A DNA stretch of 64,000 bases, from contig NC_067476.1 of the NCBI RefSeq assembly GCF_947179515.1, positions 59,857,300 through 59,921,299 on the forward strand, read 5' to 3'. Positions 1 through 14,200 of the stretch are shown here, piece by piece. A program made the translations under genes and the position numbers. Every line of letters starts with the position of its first letter. Position 1 is the stretch's first letter. The notes under the pieces are model-generated. The model made no database searches, was not told the DNA's origin, and saw only the letters and a list, made by a program, of their open reading frames with translations. The DNA comes from Apodemus sylvaticus (Eukaryota > Chordata > Mammalia > Rodentia > Muridae).

Positions 1-519
1 CTACAGTGCATATTTTGAGGAGAATGGGTTAAGGGAATCATTCAAATGCTTAAGAGAAACCAAACAGCTCCATAGGTCATTCTCAATAGAAGACTTGTAG
101 GATGCACAGATTCAAGAGATTTTCCATTGCTACTAAAGGTGGCAATACTCCATTGCCTGCTATGTTGATGTCTGGCAAAGCACCTGCTTTTGACATGACT
201 GCAGACAAGACCATTCAATGTGACTTATAGCCACCTACATTCTCCACTAATGGCCCTTGGTGAGGAAAGAAAACTTTTTAGTAATGTTTAGATCTCGTAT
301 GCCAAGTATACGTAAAGTGTCACTGCTGTGAGCAGAGGGATGGCCCTCTCCAGAAGAGCCCTGGTACTACCCAAGCTGGCAGCACCCAGTTGCCTTCCCA
401 GTTATCATGGAACAGCACCTCTACTTGAGGGATCAACTGACTGGGAATGTATCTCTGTGGGAGTGTCTACTTAGCATGCATGCAGCCCTCCTGGGGTCTG
501 GCCCCAGCAGCACACAAAC

Positions 520-640
520 AGGTATGGTAAGACACATTTAATCCCAACACCCAAGAAGTAGAGGCAGAAGGATGAGAATTTAGGGTTCTCCTTGGCTACA
601 TCAAAAGTTCAAGGCCAGTCTGAGCAAAACACCTGGCATT
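520..640 (+). repeat. Degenerate B1-like SINE
   Basis: Contains decayed B1 landmarks: aagacacatttaatccca, then agtagaggcagaaggatgag, then agttcaaggccagtctgagc, in the correct order. Divergent, with no clean A tail. Confidence 0.55.
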
Positions 641-1284
641 TAGTCATAGCTATTTGCCAAACATTCTCTGGAAAATAAACAAAACTGGCCAAAGAGTAAA
701 ACTGAAAGTGCTGTGCATAATAAAATACAAGATTTTGAGGAAAATCAGGGTTTCTAAAAGATATGTTACAGTTTCCCATCTTAAGGTATTTTTCTGGAGA
801 TACTGGCAAAGATTATTTGACTTTTAAAAAATACTCTATAATAAGATATGTGTCTTAAAAATTTAACAGAGCTGCCCAGCTTTCCAAATAGTTGAGGAGT
901 ATATCATGAAAATCATGCATGAGTTATCAGTTATCAGTTTGAACAGTAGAGAGAGAAATCAGCTGAATTTGTTCAGATTCCACATTAGGGCTCACCTGTA
1001 AAATGCCAGGCCTTTGGTGTGTTCTGCTGTGGTTTCAGAGTGATGGCTACAGGCAAATGTGAAATCTGAGTTAAGCTCAACTTCCCTATACACATCAACC
1101 AGAACAAATATCAACAGCAGACTTGACCAGTGAAGTGAGAAGCCAACTCTTTCCTATCCCACCAGACCTTCAAGAGATTCCTAGGACGATGAGATGATGA
1201 AGACAGTGGAGAAATGTCTTAAGTAAGCATGCTATTTATATTAACATGTAGTAGACTTACTACTATTATTTTTATTGTTTTATC

Positions 1285-1370
1285 TTTCCGTGATGCTAAG
1301 TAGCTAATCTAGGGCCTTCTATATGTCAGGCAAACACTCCACTGCTGAGTGATAGCCCTGGCCCTTAAAT
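1285..1370 (-). repeat. ID/B4-like SINE 5' part, antisense
   Basis: The plus strand reads ctagggccttctatatgtcaggcaaacactccactgctgagtgatagccc, split here as ctagggccttctatatgtca and ggcaaacactccactgctga. This matches the complement of the tRNA-Ala-derived head of ID and B4 elements. Old and diverged. Confidence 0.5.
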
Positions 1371-1488
1371 TAATATTTTAAAATATCTGTAATCTATCAC
1401 ATAACAAACATCAGTGGATATAACTTTTATAAATAACATCTCTTGGTTGTTTTCAATAATTTATTTTTGTACCAAATCAGAGTTTGTA

Positions 1489-1503
1489 TATATATATGTG
1501 TGT

Positions 1504-1564
<61 letters not shown>
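1489..1564. repeat. (TG)n flanked by (TA)n microsatellite
   Basis: Alternating purine-pyrimidine tract: a short TA run, a long TG run with one TC interruption, then about ten TA units. Such tracts can adopt Z-DNA or cruciform structures and are highly polymorphic. The 71-residue open frame across it (1,414-1,629) is an artefact of the repeat. Confidence 0.95.
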
Positions 1565-4500
1565 ATGACCTTGAGAAGACACAACCTAAGCCTATAGATA
1601 CTTCCAGTTATTTTAGATTTATTGAATGATTTTATGCAACATGATCAGGCTTTGTCAATCCTTCAGGAAGGGTACTAATGTGCTACTTCTGCTGGAACCA
1701 TTTATTACTTTATTGTGTTCGTATTTGTCCATTTGTGTTCTTTCCTGTGTCACTCTCATCTCTATCTCTTAATAGAAACATCGATGAACTCAAGGATAGA
1801 GGATCCCAGAAGTGGCACTCACAGAAGATATGAACCTAATGGGTTCACTCTATTCTCATAATCAAGCCATTTCTTTGACTTTATCAGTTCATATATGTCT
1901 ATCAAGTCGTACACACTGGTAACTGACATCATATCAGATGACTATCATTCGCATATCCTATGAGCCTGGCAGTATCTTTATGCTTAGGCCCATCTCTGCT
2001 TTCAATATCCTAGCACTTCATTTGATGCTTCAAAAATAGGTCAGTCTCCCAATAAACACTGATAATAAGTACAGTCATAGCAATCAGATGTATCTTAATC
2101 ATACTACGCACATGTCTACCTCCTAACCTTTGCCCCTTCATTTCCTGGATAATGGAAGGCCTCCTTGACTCTAGCCTCTTCAAACATTAACTCTCAAAGC
2201 CCATCAGGCTATTATTCCCAGGAATATCCTTTGCTGCTGAGTTCTGTTGAGTTGTACAGTCTGGATACTCAACAAAAGTTACTGGTAGCATTCCAACCAT
2301 TTTTCTGTACTTGTTCTCCACATTAAACAAATGATTTAAAAAAAAACAACTCATGCCATAGTTAGAGATAAATTAGAATGTAGTAGGTTAAGGCAAACAC
2401 AAAAGCTATATTCTTCCGTTTGACATACATGAACATTTCCTGTGCTACAGATACTTCTTTTCTATATTAAAGTGCTACTGTTTTTGTACTTGGGCCTTAT
2501 AGACAACTGTCTGAGAATACATGAGAGTCCCCCATGTTCGTGCCCTTTGACCTGATAGATTGGACCCATGACAACAATAAAAACACATCCTTCTGCTGGG
2601 GTGTGCATTAGCTCCTATTTTCTCAACAATGGAACTCCATGCTTGATAGAATTGAGTCGGGGAAGTAGAACTTGTTTCCACTTATATTGTGAAGAATATA
2701 CCACATTGTGACAGGGAAGACATGGGGGTATGCCACACTTTTGCTATAGTCAGCAAGCAGAGAGATCATCTGGACATAAGTCAGCTAGGGTGTACCATAA
2801 AGCCTGCCTCTCCACTGCCCTCCAGTGACCCACTTCCTCTACTCATGCCCCACTTCTTAAAGGTGTCACAATCTCCTCCACAAACAGGTTCACCACCTCG
2901 AACCAAGTGCTGAAACATTTGTGCCCATGAGAACATTTGACATTTCAACTCTAATGGATTCTGAGGAAGGTCTGAACATGGGCTTAGAGCTTGTCAGGAA
3001 CCTCGAACTACAGTCTAAGCCAGCTCACTCTCCAACTTTCAGGAAGACCTCATGGCTATCTTATCTTCTAAGCTTTCAACTCTGCATTAGTGCCAACCAA
3101 TGTAATACTAGTGCAATCTAGTTGTGCCTTGCCCTTCCAGCACTCACAGTGAGGATATTATATAGCCCTTTACTCTACCCAAAGGGCCCTGCTGGTTAAA
3201 ATCACTAGAAGACTCATTTTAACTCCCCTTCCATAGCGTTTTCCTCTTATGACTCTCATTTGAGCATAAATGTTATTGGAATAGCTACTAGTTATTCAAG
3301 GTTGATTTGACTCCTCCCAGGAAGATTTGCACTGTTAGAAGGCAGCAGACCCATTGCCAGGAGATTGAAGCAGCAATTTTTACCTAGAGGACTGGACTTA
3401 GAACCAGAATGATTTTCACCTATGGTCCAAAACAGCCAGGAGCTACATGCCAAAATCCTGATCACAAGTTAAAGGCTAGAAAAGAAGCAAGAGCAATATC
3501 CTGGGACCTGTTCCTTAGAGCCCTCCCTAATACTGAGACAAAAGTGGGTCGACAGACCACCCTGTGAATAAGGTACTGGAAGACAGGAAGGAGGAAGAGA
3601 AATTAAAGGGAGATTTCCAGAAGGGACATACTTTGAACATCCAAAGTAAACATGAAATTCACATAGTCATATAAAATATTCATATTTATTTACCATCTGA
3701 TTAGTAATTGCAAGGCTAATATATATGGAAACAAAAGAAAGGGAGAAATAATTAGAACATAGCTTATCATGTTATTTTTAATCCAACTTAATATTCAACA
3801 CAAAGTTCATGTTTATTTTTAATATGCTAAGCATTTGCATGATATGAGCTTTTATTTCATTTCTATCACTAAAAGCTTATCAGTGACAAATGTATTTGGG
3901 TCTTGATTTGTTTCTGACACTGAAAAATGCCAAGAAAATGCATTATGAATTATTTACTAAAAATGAAAAATCATCAGAAAATTATTTATAAAATGTAGTC
4001 AAATTACCCAAATCTAAATTATCTTCTATTTTAATGGTTTTCAACCTAAAAAATTAAGAAAAATATGATTTAATAAGTAAATATATATGTTAAAAACCTT
4101 TAAGATGAACTTTCAGGTACTAAGCTAGTTAATTGGTATAATCTAAATTCATATCTACATAAAACATGCTACCCCTACTTATACATATGAAATAAAAATC
4201 ACATTTAAAAATTATTCCTACAATAAAATTAGAGGTCAATTTTTTTTGAAAAATGATTAAAGAATTCGAACAGCCTGCTATTAAAAATAAGCTTATTGTT
4301 TTTAACTTAATCCTGCATGCATGGTATTCATACACTGTGGTAACAGCTAAAAATGGCTTGAAAATAGATTTTTATACAAGTGTTTTATACAGTCTCTATC
4401 ACACAATACTATTATAAAAGGCTAACACTAAAGATAGGGGCAAGATAATATTACTTGATAATTTGAAACTTTTAAATAAAGCAAATACTCTAGATGACAT

Positions 4501-6239
4501 ATTGTACAGTTTTGCTGGGCTACATAGCAAGCAGTGAACATAAAATGGCTTGTAGGGTTTCAGAAAGCCATCTTCTCCTTGGGGCTGTAATACTACTGTC
4601 AGGATTTTTTTTTCTTAGAAAGATAAATTTGATATCAATACGAAGTGACACAACTGCATCAAACCTTAATTTCACTCACAGTGAGAAGTCACAGGATTAA
4701 ATAACACTGTGCAGTCTTTTAGAAAAGTTTATTGCTTCCAGATGGATTCAAGTTTCCTTTCAGCCCTGATTACATCTAATATGCACAGGGTGCCAACACT
4801 GTAAAGGCCAGAGTCAAAAATATCATTTGTATAGATAGCAAGCACGGGTGAGGGGGGCGAGGGGGGGACTCTGCTTTCTAAAAGGACTCAAATCTTGACT
4901 ACTTTAGGGAAATAATAATAAACATTGAGATTTCAAAATGCTGTATTCTTTAACTATCTTGGGTAACGGCTTTTCTGCGAAAAAGAAAAAAGAAAGGCAC
5001 AAACCGACTGTAAAGTTGCCATAAAATGACTCCTCACTCAAGCCGCATGCTCTCTCCCCCACGTCGGGCTGTGCCATGTGTCACGCTGCATGGGGCCTGC
5101 TACCAAGATGCCCACCTGTGCCTGTGTGGCTAAAGAGGCTTTTATTTCACTAGCAAGAACACTGCTAAATATAAGCCACTGCAATCAGAAAGAAAGGCCT
5201 TCAAAACACTAACCTCACACGAAAGCCTGCAAGCTGGCTGTCCAGGCACATTGAACATTTGGTTTCGTTTTCTTTCGCTCTGCAATCATTACCAATGTAA
5301 TGCTTCCTTATAGTCCCCCCAAAACATTTATGAACAAAGTACTACCCCGAAATGTGAAATAATAACTAAATCCGCATAAACAAACAAATAGAATGGCATC
5401 TACTGTATCTAGTCTTTGAGAGAAAGGCAAAGAGAAAGAACTCCTGTCTGAAGAGGGACTTTAGCCAGTAGTAGATCAGGAATCAACCTGGAAAGTGCAG
5501 CAAAGCCATAACAGGATTTCCATCCTTCCATCTTTGCTAAGATGCTTAAATTGTTCTGGAAAAAAAAAACAAACAACAATAAACACTATGTAAGTACCAA
5601 GGTCAACTGACTATAAATGACCAACAATCTATTATGTATCCTAAAACAAATTAGCAAGTCAAATCCAACTGTGGTCCTAAAGCTAGAAGGAAGGAACAGA
5701 AATAAATAATTTCTAGAAGTACAGAAACATTTTCTGGCTGGAGAAAAAAGAGTGATCTTTACTGTAATTGCTACTCCTGCCTAACTCTCTCCTGTGAATT
5801 GTCAACCAAAACAAGACAAATATCACTGTGATAACTTATTATCTTCCTTTTCTTTAGCAAAAAATGATTTCCTCAATAGAAGGAATACAAACAAATGTTA
5901 AAACAAGTGAGGATTAAATTGCCCTCGTGACTTACAGATACATGTCAAATCAATAACAGATCAATAAGAGGGTTCAACTGGTTACATTACAATGCCCTAG
6001 AAGGCATAATGCATCAATCATTCATTGATATAAGACTCATTAAGTATTTCTGATATTTCTACTATTAATAAGTGCTTAATTAAGTACCATCAAACAAATA
6101 GTACTTGCTTTCAATAACAGTGAGCTAGCCTTAAACTGCTTGTACCTTCTTCAACAAAAGACCATATTTAAGTGAAAAGTGATTTGTTTGTGTGTTTATA
6201 CATATCCACTGGAAATGCAAATGTTTGAATGTGAACACA
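1565..6239. other. Intronic stretch without recognised features
   Basis: AT-rich unique-looking DNA with no exon or clear repeat that I recognise. A G-run near 4,850-4,868 and the moderately GC stretch at 5,030-5,130 stand out only in composition. Confidence 0.4.
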
Positions 6240-6595
6240 TGTAGTTATGTGTATCTATGCTTGGGTGTGTATTCACCTATGTGTGTTTGTGTGTGTGTGC
6301 TTGTGTGTGCATGTGCTTTTGTATGCTTATGACTGTGTTTTTTGAGGGGGAAGCAAAGGACAACCTTGGGTACCATGTCTCAAGAGCTTGCCACCTTGTT
6401 TTTGGTGTTATTGAGACAGTCTCTTTCTGGAACATGGGGCTTGCCAATTAGACTATTCGACTTCCACATTGCATGAATCACAAACATATGACACCCGGCC
6501 CAGCACTTTTGTGTAGATCTTGGGGGTGAGAATCGGGTGCACACACTTGTGCAGCATACATTTCAGGGAATGAGCCATCTCCCCCAGGCCTAGAG
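6240..6595 (-). repeat. B3-type SINE, antisense
   Basis: Complement of a B3 element: TG-rich start, then gttattgagacagtctcttt, ggcttgccaattagactatt, gatcttgggggtgagaatcg and gaatgagccatctcccccag, in order. This is the reverse of the B3 body and its tRNA-derived head. Full-length scale (about 350 bp) and diverged. Confidence 0.7.
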
Positions 6596-7840
6596 CTTAT
6601 GGTTTTAAAACTATCTTTAAATTATTGGTTTAGGAAAACCTACAATGGATCAAAAAATGTGGGGTGCCTGAAATAAAGAAGCCAGAGGTCCTCAAGACTG
6701 CACAGGAGACACTTTATACAGACTGAGGGATCACTTCCCTGCCTAGACTGACTAATGTCAATGTTTCACTCAAGAATACTATTATGTGATTATAAGATGC
6801 ATACCTGTAAGTTAGGTTAGATAGCTTACATACACCATATTAGCAAGGATCTAAATTTTAATTTGCAGCTAGCTCTAAGGGTTTCCTGAGCAGAAAAAAA
6901 AAAGCCCTGCATGAAAAGCACATTGAGTATCTACGAACAGTCAAGATGTGGCAGGCGGCACTAGGGAAGAGGGGGTAGGGAGATGCGATGTGCAAACAGA
7001 AAGGTCAGAAGTTGGTGTGTGACCTGGAGCATGAGTGAAGACCACGCTAGGGGCTTGAGATTTTATCCTCACTGAGAAGAATTATTCAATGTTACACAAT
7101 GTTAAAATAACATATAGTGGCTTCGTAGAGCCCAGAAATTAAGTTCTAGTATCTTGTAGAAGATACGCCCATATTTGCCTTTAATAGTAATACAAAGATT
7201 ATGATATCCTATGCAAATAGGAAGTGATTTAAATCCCAAGGAAAATTAAATGGGATGAACAGATAAGTCTATTGCAGTCCCAACGTCCAGCCATAAATTG
7301 GAATCAATAGTAAAATAACTTCTTCCTCAGTACATAGGGCCTTAACTTCTGCAATGACAGATGCAATTTTCTTCTGGAGAAGTAAATATAGTGAGGTTAA
7401 TGCATTAACTTGCTTTATTTTCTTGTGCCATAAAACCAGGGAAGTTACAGTATGCATGATGAATAAGTATAATGAGTCTATTGCAGGAAGTGATGAGCAG
7501 AATCTGAAATGATGTTTAAGGGTTTGTGAATTAACTGTAATAGAGCAATCAAAACATCCAGTTCCACCTGTTGGGCTGAAGAATTAGAAATAGCAGTCTA
7601 TTAAGATTAATAAATATCTGGACAATTAATTTCACCTACACTCCCAATTACCATAGAATTAGATGAGCCATTAATAAAATAAGTATCTGCCTGTGGAATA
7701 GAAGATGCTTGGAGAATTTTTATAATCACAAAATCAGTTCTTATGAGAAAAGCTCATAGTTTCCCAGCTGGATAATGATTTCTTATACTTCCATAGAGTT
7801 CTGTAACACTTAAAAAAAAAAAAAACTATTACTGTGTTTA
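6596..7840. other. Intronic stretch without recognised features
   Basis: AT-rich DNA with short A-runs (6,894-6,903; 7,812-7,826). No gene, exon or repeat family recognised. Confidence 0.35.
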
Positions 7841-7844
7841 AAAA

Positions 7845-8150
7845 AAATTGACCAAAGCAACCAGGGGAAGAGAGGATTTATTTTAGCTTACATTTGCACA
7901 TCATCAGGGCAGGTATTCAGAAGCAGAGTCTGAAGTAGAGGCAGCCCATGGAGGGATGCTGCTTACTAGTTCACTTTTCCTGCCTGGCTCAGATATGCAA
8001 GGCAGGTCCACTAGCCCAAAGCCCCGGGAACAATGGGCTAAACTGAGAAAATGCTTCACTGACAGTCTGGTGGGGGCCCATTTTCTCATTTGTGGTCCCC
8101 TCCTCTCAAATAACTATAGTTTGTGGCCAAGGTGACAAAAACAAACAAAC
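7845..8150. repeat. Rodent interspersed repeat, 'accatgaccaaaagcaactt' family
   Basis: Follows a common mouse/rat repeat: ttgaccaaagcaaccagggg, agaggatttattttagctta, catggagggatgctgcttac, then a tail of acaaacaaacaaacc running into (AC)n. Related copies lie at 31,331-31,665 and 36,958-37,300. I do not know the library name for certain. Confidence 0.6.
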
Positions 8151-8155
8151 AAACC

Positions 8156-8156
<1 letters not shown>

Positions 8157-8201
<45 letters not shown>
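8157..8201. repeat. (AC)n microsatellite
   Basis: About 22 uninterrupted AC units directly at the end of the preceding interspersed repeat, probably grown from its tail. Confidence 0.95.
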
Positions 8202-8205
<4 letters not shown>

Positions 8206-10140
8206 GCTTGCCAGGACACTCATTCAAATTCAATTATTTAAAAAGGTTTCTGTAACTTTCTCTCACTGGGAAGTTCAACATCTATTCCAACCCAAGATGG
8301 AATGGCTAAATTTTGGGCAAACACTGAAGCGATACAGCTGGAATTTGCTTACAGCTGCCTAGCTTCACGTCTTGAGACTTTCCTGTAGATCCTGTATTTC
8401 GTGGAAATGCCTACTGTGCTGAGGAGGAAGGCATTCTCACTCTGCGGGCTAGACCCTAGCATACAGCACTGCTCTGAGCACTGAAACGCTGAACGCTGAA
8501 CGAGGAAGCCTTCGGAACGGAGCCACAGCCTCAGAGGAGACTCGGTGCTAAGCTTTGAAAAACAGGTGACAGCCCATCTGTAAGATGATTATCAACAACA
8601 AAATACAGGCTGATCGTCTAAAGTACACGAAATAAGACATGGCACAAGGCACAATCATGTCCGAATTGCCTTGTGGTATAAATAATCTGTACTGGAGGCC
8701 TTGTTTATTTTCAAAATAACTTTGTGGGGAAATATAAACGAGTCCACATTTAGGTGATCTTGATCCTAAGTAGATAAATAGATTGTGACCATGAGCAGAC
8801 CTAGTTACTTAAGCCTCTGGCTCGAACACTATTAACTCCGGAAGCATTTCAACTTCGCAGCTTCCCACACTAGAAAAGGTTCTCAGAGTAGCTCTCAAAA
8901 TGTTGTCTAGACAATTCCTCTGTTACACTAAGTGGGTGTGTTGTACTAAACAGAAGAGGGCAAAGAGGATGCTTTGATTTGAAATTAGAGGGAAACAAGA
9001 AAATGGTACAGACGCCAATGCTGATCAATCGTCACAGAACCACAGAGCCCAGGGTGCCCAACTCAGTTCAAAGAGTCACTGAGTTGCAGGAAGATTAGAG
9101 CTCGGTTCAGTTGTTTAATGGGTTTCTTTTGCAGTGGGTATCCTAAAACAGAACACGGCACAAAGGCAGCATCCACAGTCAGCTGTGCCCCAAACCTCAG
9201 AATCAACCTGCCAAGACTTGGTACTTTGGAAGCATCTTTTAAAGGCTGTAGAAAGAACTCTCCCAACACAAAACGGAGCAGAGCTGCGAGGACCTCTCCT
9301 CGGTCCTTCAGGGAGTGAGTGGGTTGATGTTTACTCGGGTCAGTGGATTTTAGAACTCCATTGTTTCTCTGAAACCTGCAGCCCGCGGTTACTGCTTACA
9401 CAGGATTATTATAATCTAGCCTGAGTACTGACTGCTGACACCAGCGAGGTAGTGCCCTTTGTTTGCCAAATTTTTGTTTTCCCAAGAACCGATCCTACTT
9501 CATAAAGATATGTTTCCAGGGTACGTGTAATTAGGCTGTGTATAACATCTGTCGCTTTGTGTTTCCAGAGCCTCACAGAGCCGAGATAAGGATGAGGTTC
9601 TAAGGCTGTGCTAACGGGTGGGTGACTAAAGGGGTGAACGATTTAATACTCAGAGCACGTATGTAAGAGCGGGTTTGAGCAAAAGCCACAGTTTACGTTT
9701 CACTACTTTGTTACGATTAAGTCCTCTGAATCTTTCTTTAGATTACTTTGACAGGGCTATCATTGTTTTTCAGTTTCCTGATTTGTTCTGAATCACCTTT
9801 CCTATGATTTCAAGTAGGAATCTTAGGGAACCTTGGTACTTTTCATGTCTTTCAAAGCCAGCCACCTGGCATAAGGAATCACTTCTGGTCAAATATAGCT
9901 GGGAAAAAAAAATACTGGCAGCCCCGTTTCTAGTATTTCACCCTCAGGTGCACAATGGATTCAGGTAACAGCACAGAACTGCCTTTGCAAATGTAGGTCA
10001 GAATTCTGACTGGGCTCAAATGCGGCTTACCCAGACCTGAAGGAAGTAACATGCCCACTTAGGTCACTTCTCCTGGTAGCCCAATGCAGGTCCCAAAAAG
10101 TAATTATTCACTGCTACGACCTGCATCTAAGATTTAGAAT
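8202..10140. other. Intronic stretch without recognised repeats
   Basis: About 1.9 kb with less repeat signal than its neighbours and more GC around 8,400-8,540 and 9,120-9,330. Overlapping open frames on both strands at 9,063-9,424 (up to 96 codons) have no recognisable protein similarity and look like chance. It could hold conserved regulatory DNA, but nothing specific is seen. Confidence 0.35.
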
Positions 10141-10180
10141 AAAGGGAATATCGGTCTTTTAAAGGGAATATCGGTCTTTT
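10141..10180. repeat. Perfect 20-bp tandem duplication
   Basis: The unit aaagggaatatcggtctttt occurs twice in succession with no mismatch. It lies about 15 bases before a GT/T-rich low-complexity tract (10,195-10,255). Confidence 0.98.
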
Positions 10181-10194
10181 ATTTGTTTGGATAA

Positions 10195-10255
10195 TTGTGT
10201 GTGTGTGTGTGTGTGTGGTTTTTTTTTTTTGTTTTTTTTTTTGTCTTTTGTTTTT
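10195..10255. repeat. (GT)n followed by T-rich tract
   Basis: Ten or so GT units followed by runs of T broken by single G residues. Simple low-complexity DNA. Confidence 0.9.
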
Positions 10256-10814
10256 GTACCTAAATGTGAAATGAGCACATCATGAATATCGAAGGATCAA
10301 AGACTAATCTGTGTCTGATATCAATAATCATATTAGTAATCATATTGGTTAACTTTGCTTGACATTGACAAGGCCAAGCAAAGTCATGACGAGGTTTGCA
10401 CTAGGCACTCAGGTATTTTTTTTTCTTGTTTTTCCAATCTGTAAAGCTAAACATTTAATTGGACCTGTATTCGAACTGACTAGAATGGTCAAGTTCCTCA
10501 GAGTCTGGGCTTTGAAAACCTACTTAGAATGAAAACAAAATTAAATCTCTGTTTACCAGTTATTTCAAGATGCCTTATTTCACTTGGATGCCCTCGCAAT
10601 TCTTATTTCTTGGTAGTTGGTTTTCAAATGTACTTTTAAAGAAAGTTAACAATATCCATTGTATTACAATCAAAAGATAAAGCCTTACCACACAGTTAGA
10701 AGCAAAAACCTCACTTGCAGATGAGGAAAAGATTTAACTATAATTTTTTGTAGATTCATCCATTATGGACTGTATGGCCTAGAATTCATACATCAACGCC
10801 CAACCAGCACCCAG

Positions 10815-11215
10815 TGGGACTGTGCTTGAAGAGCTAACCTGAAATGACATCTTGAGGGAGAACTGGTCTCCTTATATATAAGAAAACAAGACTCTCCCTC
10901 CTGCTTTCACTAACTCTTACTCTTTTTCTCTCCTGCTCTCTGTGCTCTCTCCTGCGAGCTCTCTCTCTCTCTCTCACTCCCTCTCTACTCCCTCTCTCCC
11001 TCACTCTCTTTCTCCTGCCCTCACCTTCTCATTTGCTTGCTTGTGCTTGCTCTCTGCAGACACCAGGGTAAGGCCAGAGGAGCATTCAACAAGAAGGCCA
11101 GGAGCCTGAGAGAGGCACTTCACGAGCCAAACCTGGTGAAACCTTGAACTTTCAGTCCCGGAAGAATGAGAAGAAAGTCACTTCTGCTATTGAACCCACA
11201 CCGTGCTTTCAAGGC
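10815..11215 (+). repeat. Possible old MaLR-type LTR with CT-rich core
   Basis: A TATA-like tatatataag (10,874) is followed by a long CT-rich core (10,893-11,055), then gacaccagggtaaggccaga and a segment around aaccttgaactttcagtccc and gaatgagaagaaa. This order recalls the MST/MLT1 class of mammalian LTRs. The match is by eye and weak, and the CT tract alone could explain much of it. Confidence 0.35.
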
Positions 11216-11259
11216 AGCACCAACCAAGTGGTGCCTCCCCTTCCTTTTCTTGTTCCCAC

Positions 11260-14200
11260 ATTAACTTCTTACTCCATAACAGTTCCAAATTGTCTTCTGT
11301 GAGTGATCCATTGTTTGTTTTTTTTTTTTGTCATTACATGGAAACCTGACGGTCACACTACTCAATCATATCCCTTCTTTCAGACTGGGGGGCATCCAGG
11401 ACCTCCCAGTGTGAGCACTGAGGAGGAAATACTTTCAATGCAGGCCTACTTTATTATTATTGATTTGAAGGTTTGAGTTATATTGAGAGACCACTGAACT
11501 ATTTTAGGCAGCAATCATCAAGATAGCAAGGGCTGCAGTCTGGTGACATGGATTAAGGGGACTAAGATCCTGTTTAAGACGTGACAGTATCATTTACGGC
11601 AGGGCCCATGCTGCTTGCCAAATGGGTCAAGTTGAAATCTCTTGCTATTCTGCGTTCAGATATCCATCGGTGTGTTTTTGGGTTTTGTGTGTTTGGTTTA
11701 AGTCTTCAACTAGAACAAGAGCTGGTGCTTCTATGAGCTTCCAAAGAGCTCCAAGATTGAAATTCATTAGATGGATCTGTAAAGGTGCTCCCTATCCCCA
11801 AAGTGACCTCCCAAGAAGTGGGGATCCTCATCCCTTCCAGATCATTTCTTTTCCCACAGATGCCATCCTTTCCTGATTCAAGGGCTGAAGGAAATGATTG
11901 CGGAAGGTTCTGGATGGAGCTACTTTAGCTCACACAAATTGTTCCCCCGATTTTAGGCATCCACCCTCAGAGGCTCCCATGTTAATGATTTTAGAATCTC
12001 ATAAAAAAGACTTGATGGTGTAACAAGATGAAAGAAATAAAACTGGGGTTGATTCTGTAAGTTTTCCCTAAAAGCAATAGGTGAGATGTTCACATTATGT
12101 GTTTCCCTATAGCTCTCTCGCCCAATCCAGTTTCCAATTTTAATCATCTCTGACACACAGTACTCTTACAAGACATACAACATACAAAATGTAAAGTACC
12201 AAATGGGTAAGGAAATAGTGTTGTGATGAAAGGATTCAATAGAACTGTGTGGATGATTTGCACTAATTTATTACAAAAAAGAAATGCACTGCCACATAAG
12301 ATGCATTTGCCCAGCGCCACTGCTCCACGAAGGTTTGTATTGTTGGCTTTTGAATTTAAATTGAAAATGGTTCTTGACCTTAACTTACTCCTATATCATC
12401 ATCCATAAACTTAAAGAAACATTATTAAAATTCCATGCTTAAAAGGACCCTTTAATTTGGAAATATTTATTATCCTGCAGCACAACTAGATTTTCCTCTC
12501 ATATACTGGGATCAGAGAGACAAAAGGAAGAAATCCAATTATTTAAAGCAGTAATCCCTTAACACTAGGATTTTGTTTTAATTATGAAGAGTGTGTCTTA
12601 TTAAAAACAAAACAAAGCCTTGTCCTTTAAGGGAAGAAACCCGATGTTTCTCTAGTGAACATGTACACAAGACTTCCTACGTAATGCTTAAACAAATTAA
12701 TTTTGCTATTCTTCTATCTCCCGTGGCATTATTGACTTTATAAAAGCACATCAAAAAAAATAATTACAGGCCCACCTGCTCAGGGTGGCTACAAGACATG
12801 ACACAATCTTAACAGAAATGTTTCTTTCTATTATCCTCTTCCTTGTAAGTTCGGACAAAATTTACCAAGTGAAATCTAACCAAGGCCTAGGAAATTCTCA
12901 TCGGAAACAGCTCAGTAATCTTTTATACAGCAAATATCAGTCCATGTATATAAAACACCTGAAAACCCCCTTTTAAGAATGTGTCCCCAAGTCTTCTTTC
13001 CCCTCAAATACCTTATGTAGGGGTGTAGGGGAGATTGTTCGGAGAAGTAGGGAGATGTGACAAAATGAACGGTCTACTCCTTGGGAAGAAGGAAGTCACT
13101 GGAACACCCCCTATTCAGTTTTGCTTCAGTTGTACAGGGAGACAAGCTAAACCACGATCTGTGGAAATGATATTCCCTTTGGACTCAGCCCACCAGCCCA
13201 CTTAAGCAGTTGAGTGTTGGGCACAGAAGGCTGAAGCAGATCTCTGTTTCTCAAGGGACACTCCAGACCCAGGCTCTCCTATTTCAGGCCTAGATGAAAA
13301 GCTACACAACACATGGCTTCATTTGGGTCTCATCCTCAAAACGAACTATTGCAAGGATCCTAGTCCACTACCCGCCTGCCCGGTAGAACTGGGTTTTGGA
13401 TGAGAAGCCACACAGATGCCACAGAAGCCAAAGCTGAGCCATGAGAAACAGGCACAGAACGTGCTGTCAGCCAAGTGGTGACAAGCTGGGGAACAGAAGG
13501 TTATTCTAATGATGTAATCTACCCAAGGGACAGAGAGGGACTGAGGGAAGCCAGGGCCACTGAATGAACATGGAGATGCTGGCATTGCTGACACCCTGAG
13601 CAGGAAAGAGGCCAATAGCTGAGACATAAGAGCATAGTCATATCGACACCGCAGATCTTATGATGGGCACCATGTCTGCTATATATGTGTTTGCTTTACC
13701 AACTTACGTTTAATAGTAAGCATGGGAGTGCCATATTTCGCTGATAACACCCTCTAATAAAATCTAATTAATTTCCCAGCAGAAAATAAGGGCATGGGCT
13801 ACTAAATTCGGAGGAAGTTTTGGGTTTTCACTTCACTGATATTCCAGATTCACTTAAATGCCACCAAAAAAAAAAAAAAAGATGTCATACTACTTTCTTT
13901 GAATAAATGGTTTTGTAAATAGAGAAAACAAGTCAGTAACAGAAGATAAAAGGAAACGCCAGCGTGTGTTCTTAATTTCTGCTCTTCTCTGACAAGGTGG
14001 TGCCAAGAGACTCAAGAAAGTGTCCCTTGGCCATTTTAGTCAATGACCTCTGTTTTCTACAATCTTCTACAGTGCCTGTGTAGACAGATTTCAACACTTC
14101 CAAGACTTTTCACGTCCAATTCTTTTGACTGACCTAGCATGACCACCAAAGTCAACAAGAAAGACTGGTATCCAACAAGATAGGAGCAAACCAGAGTCAT

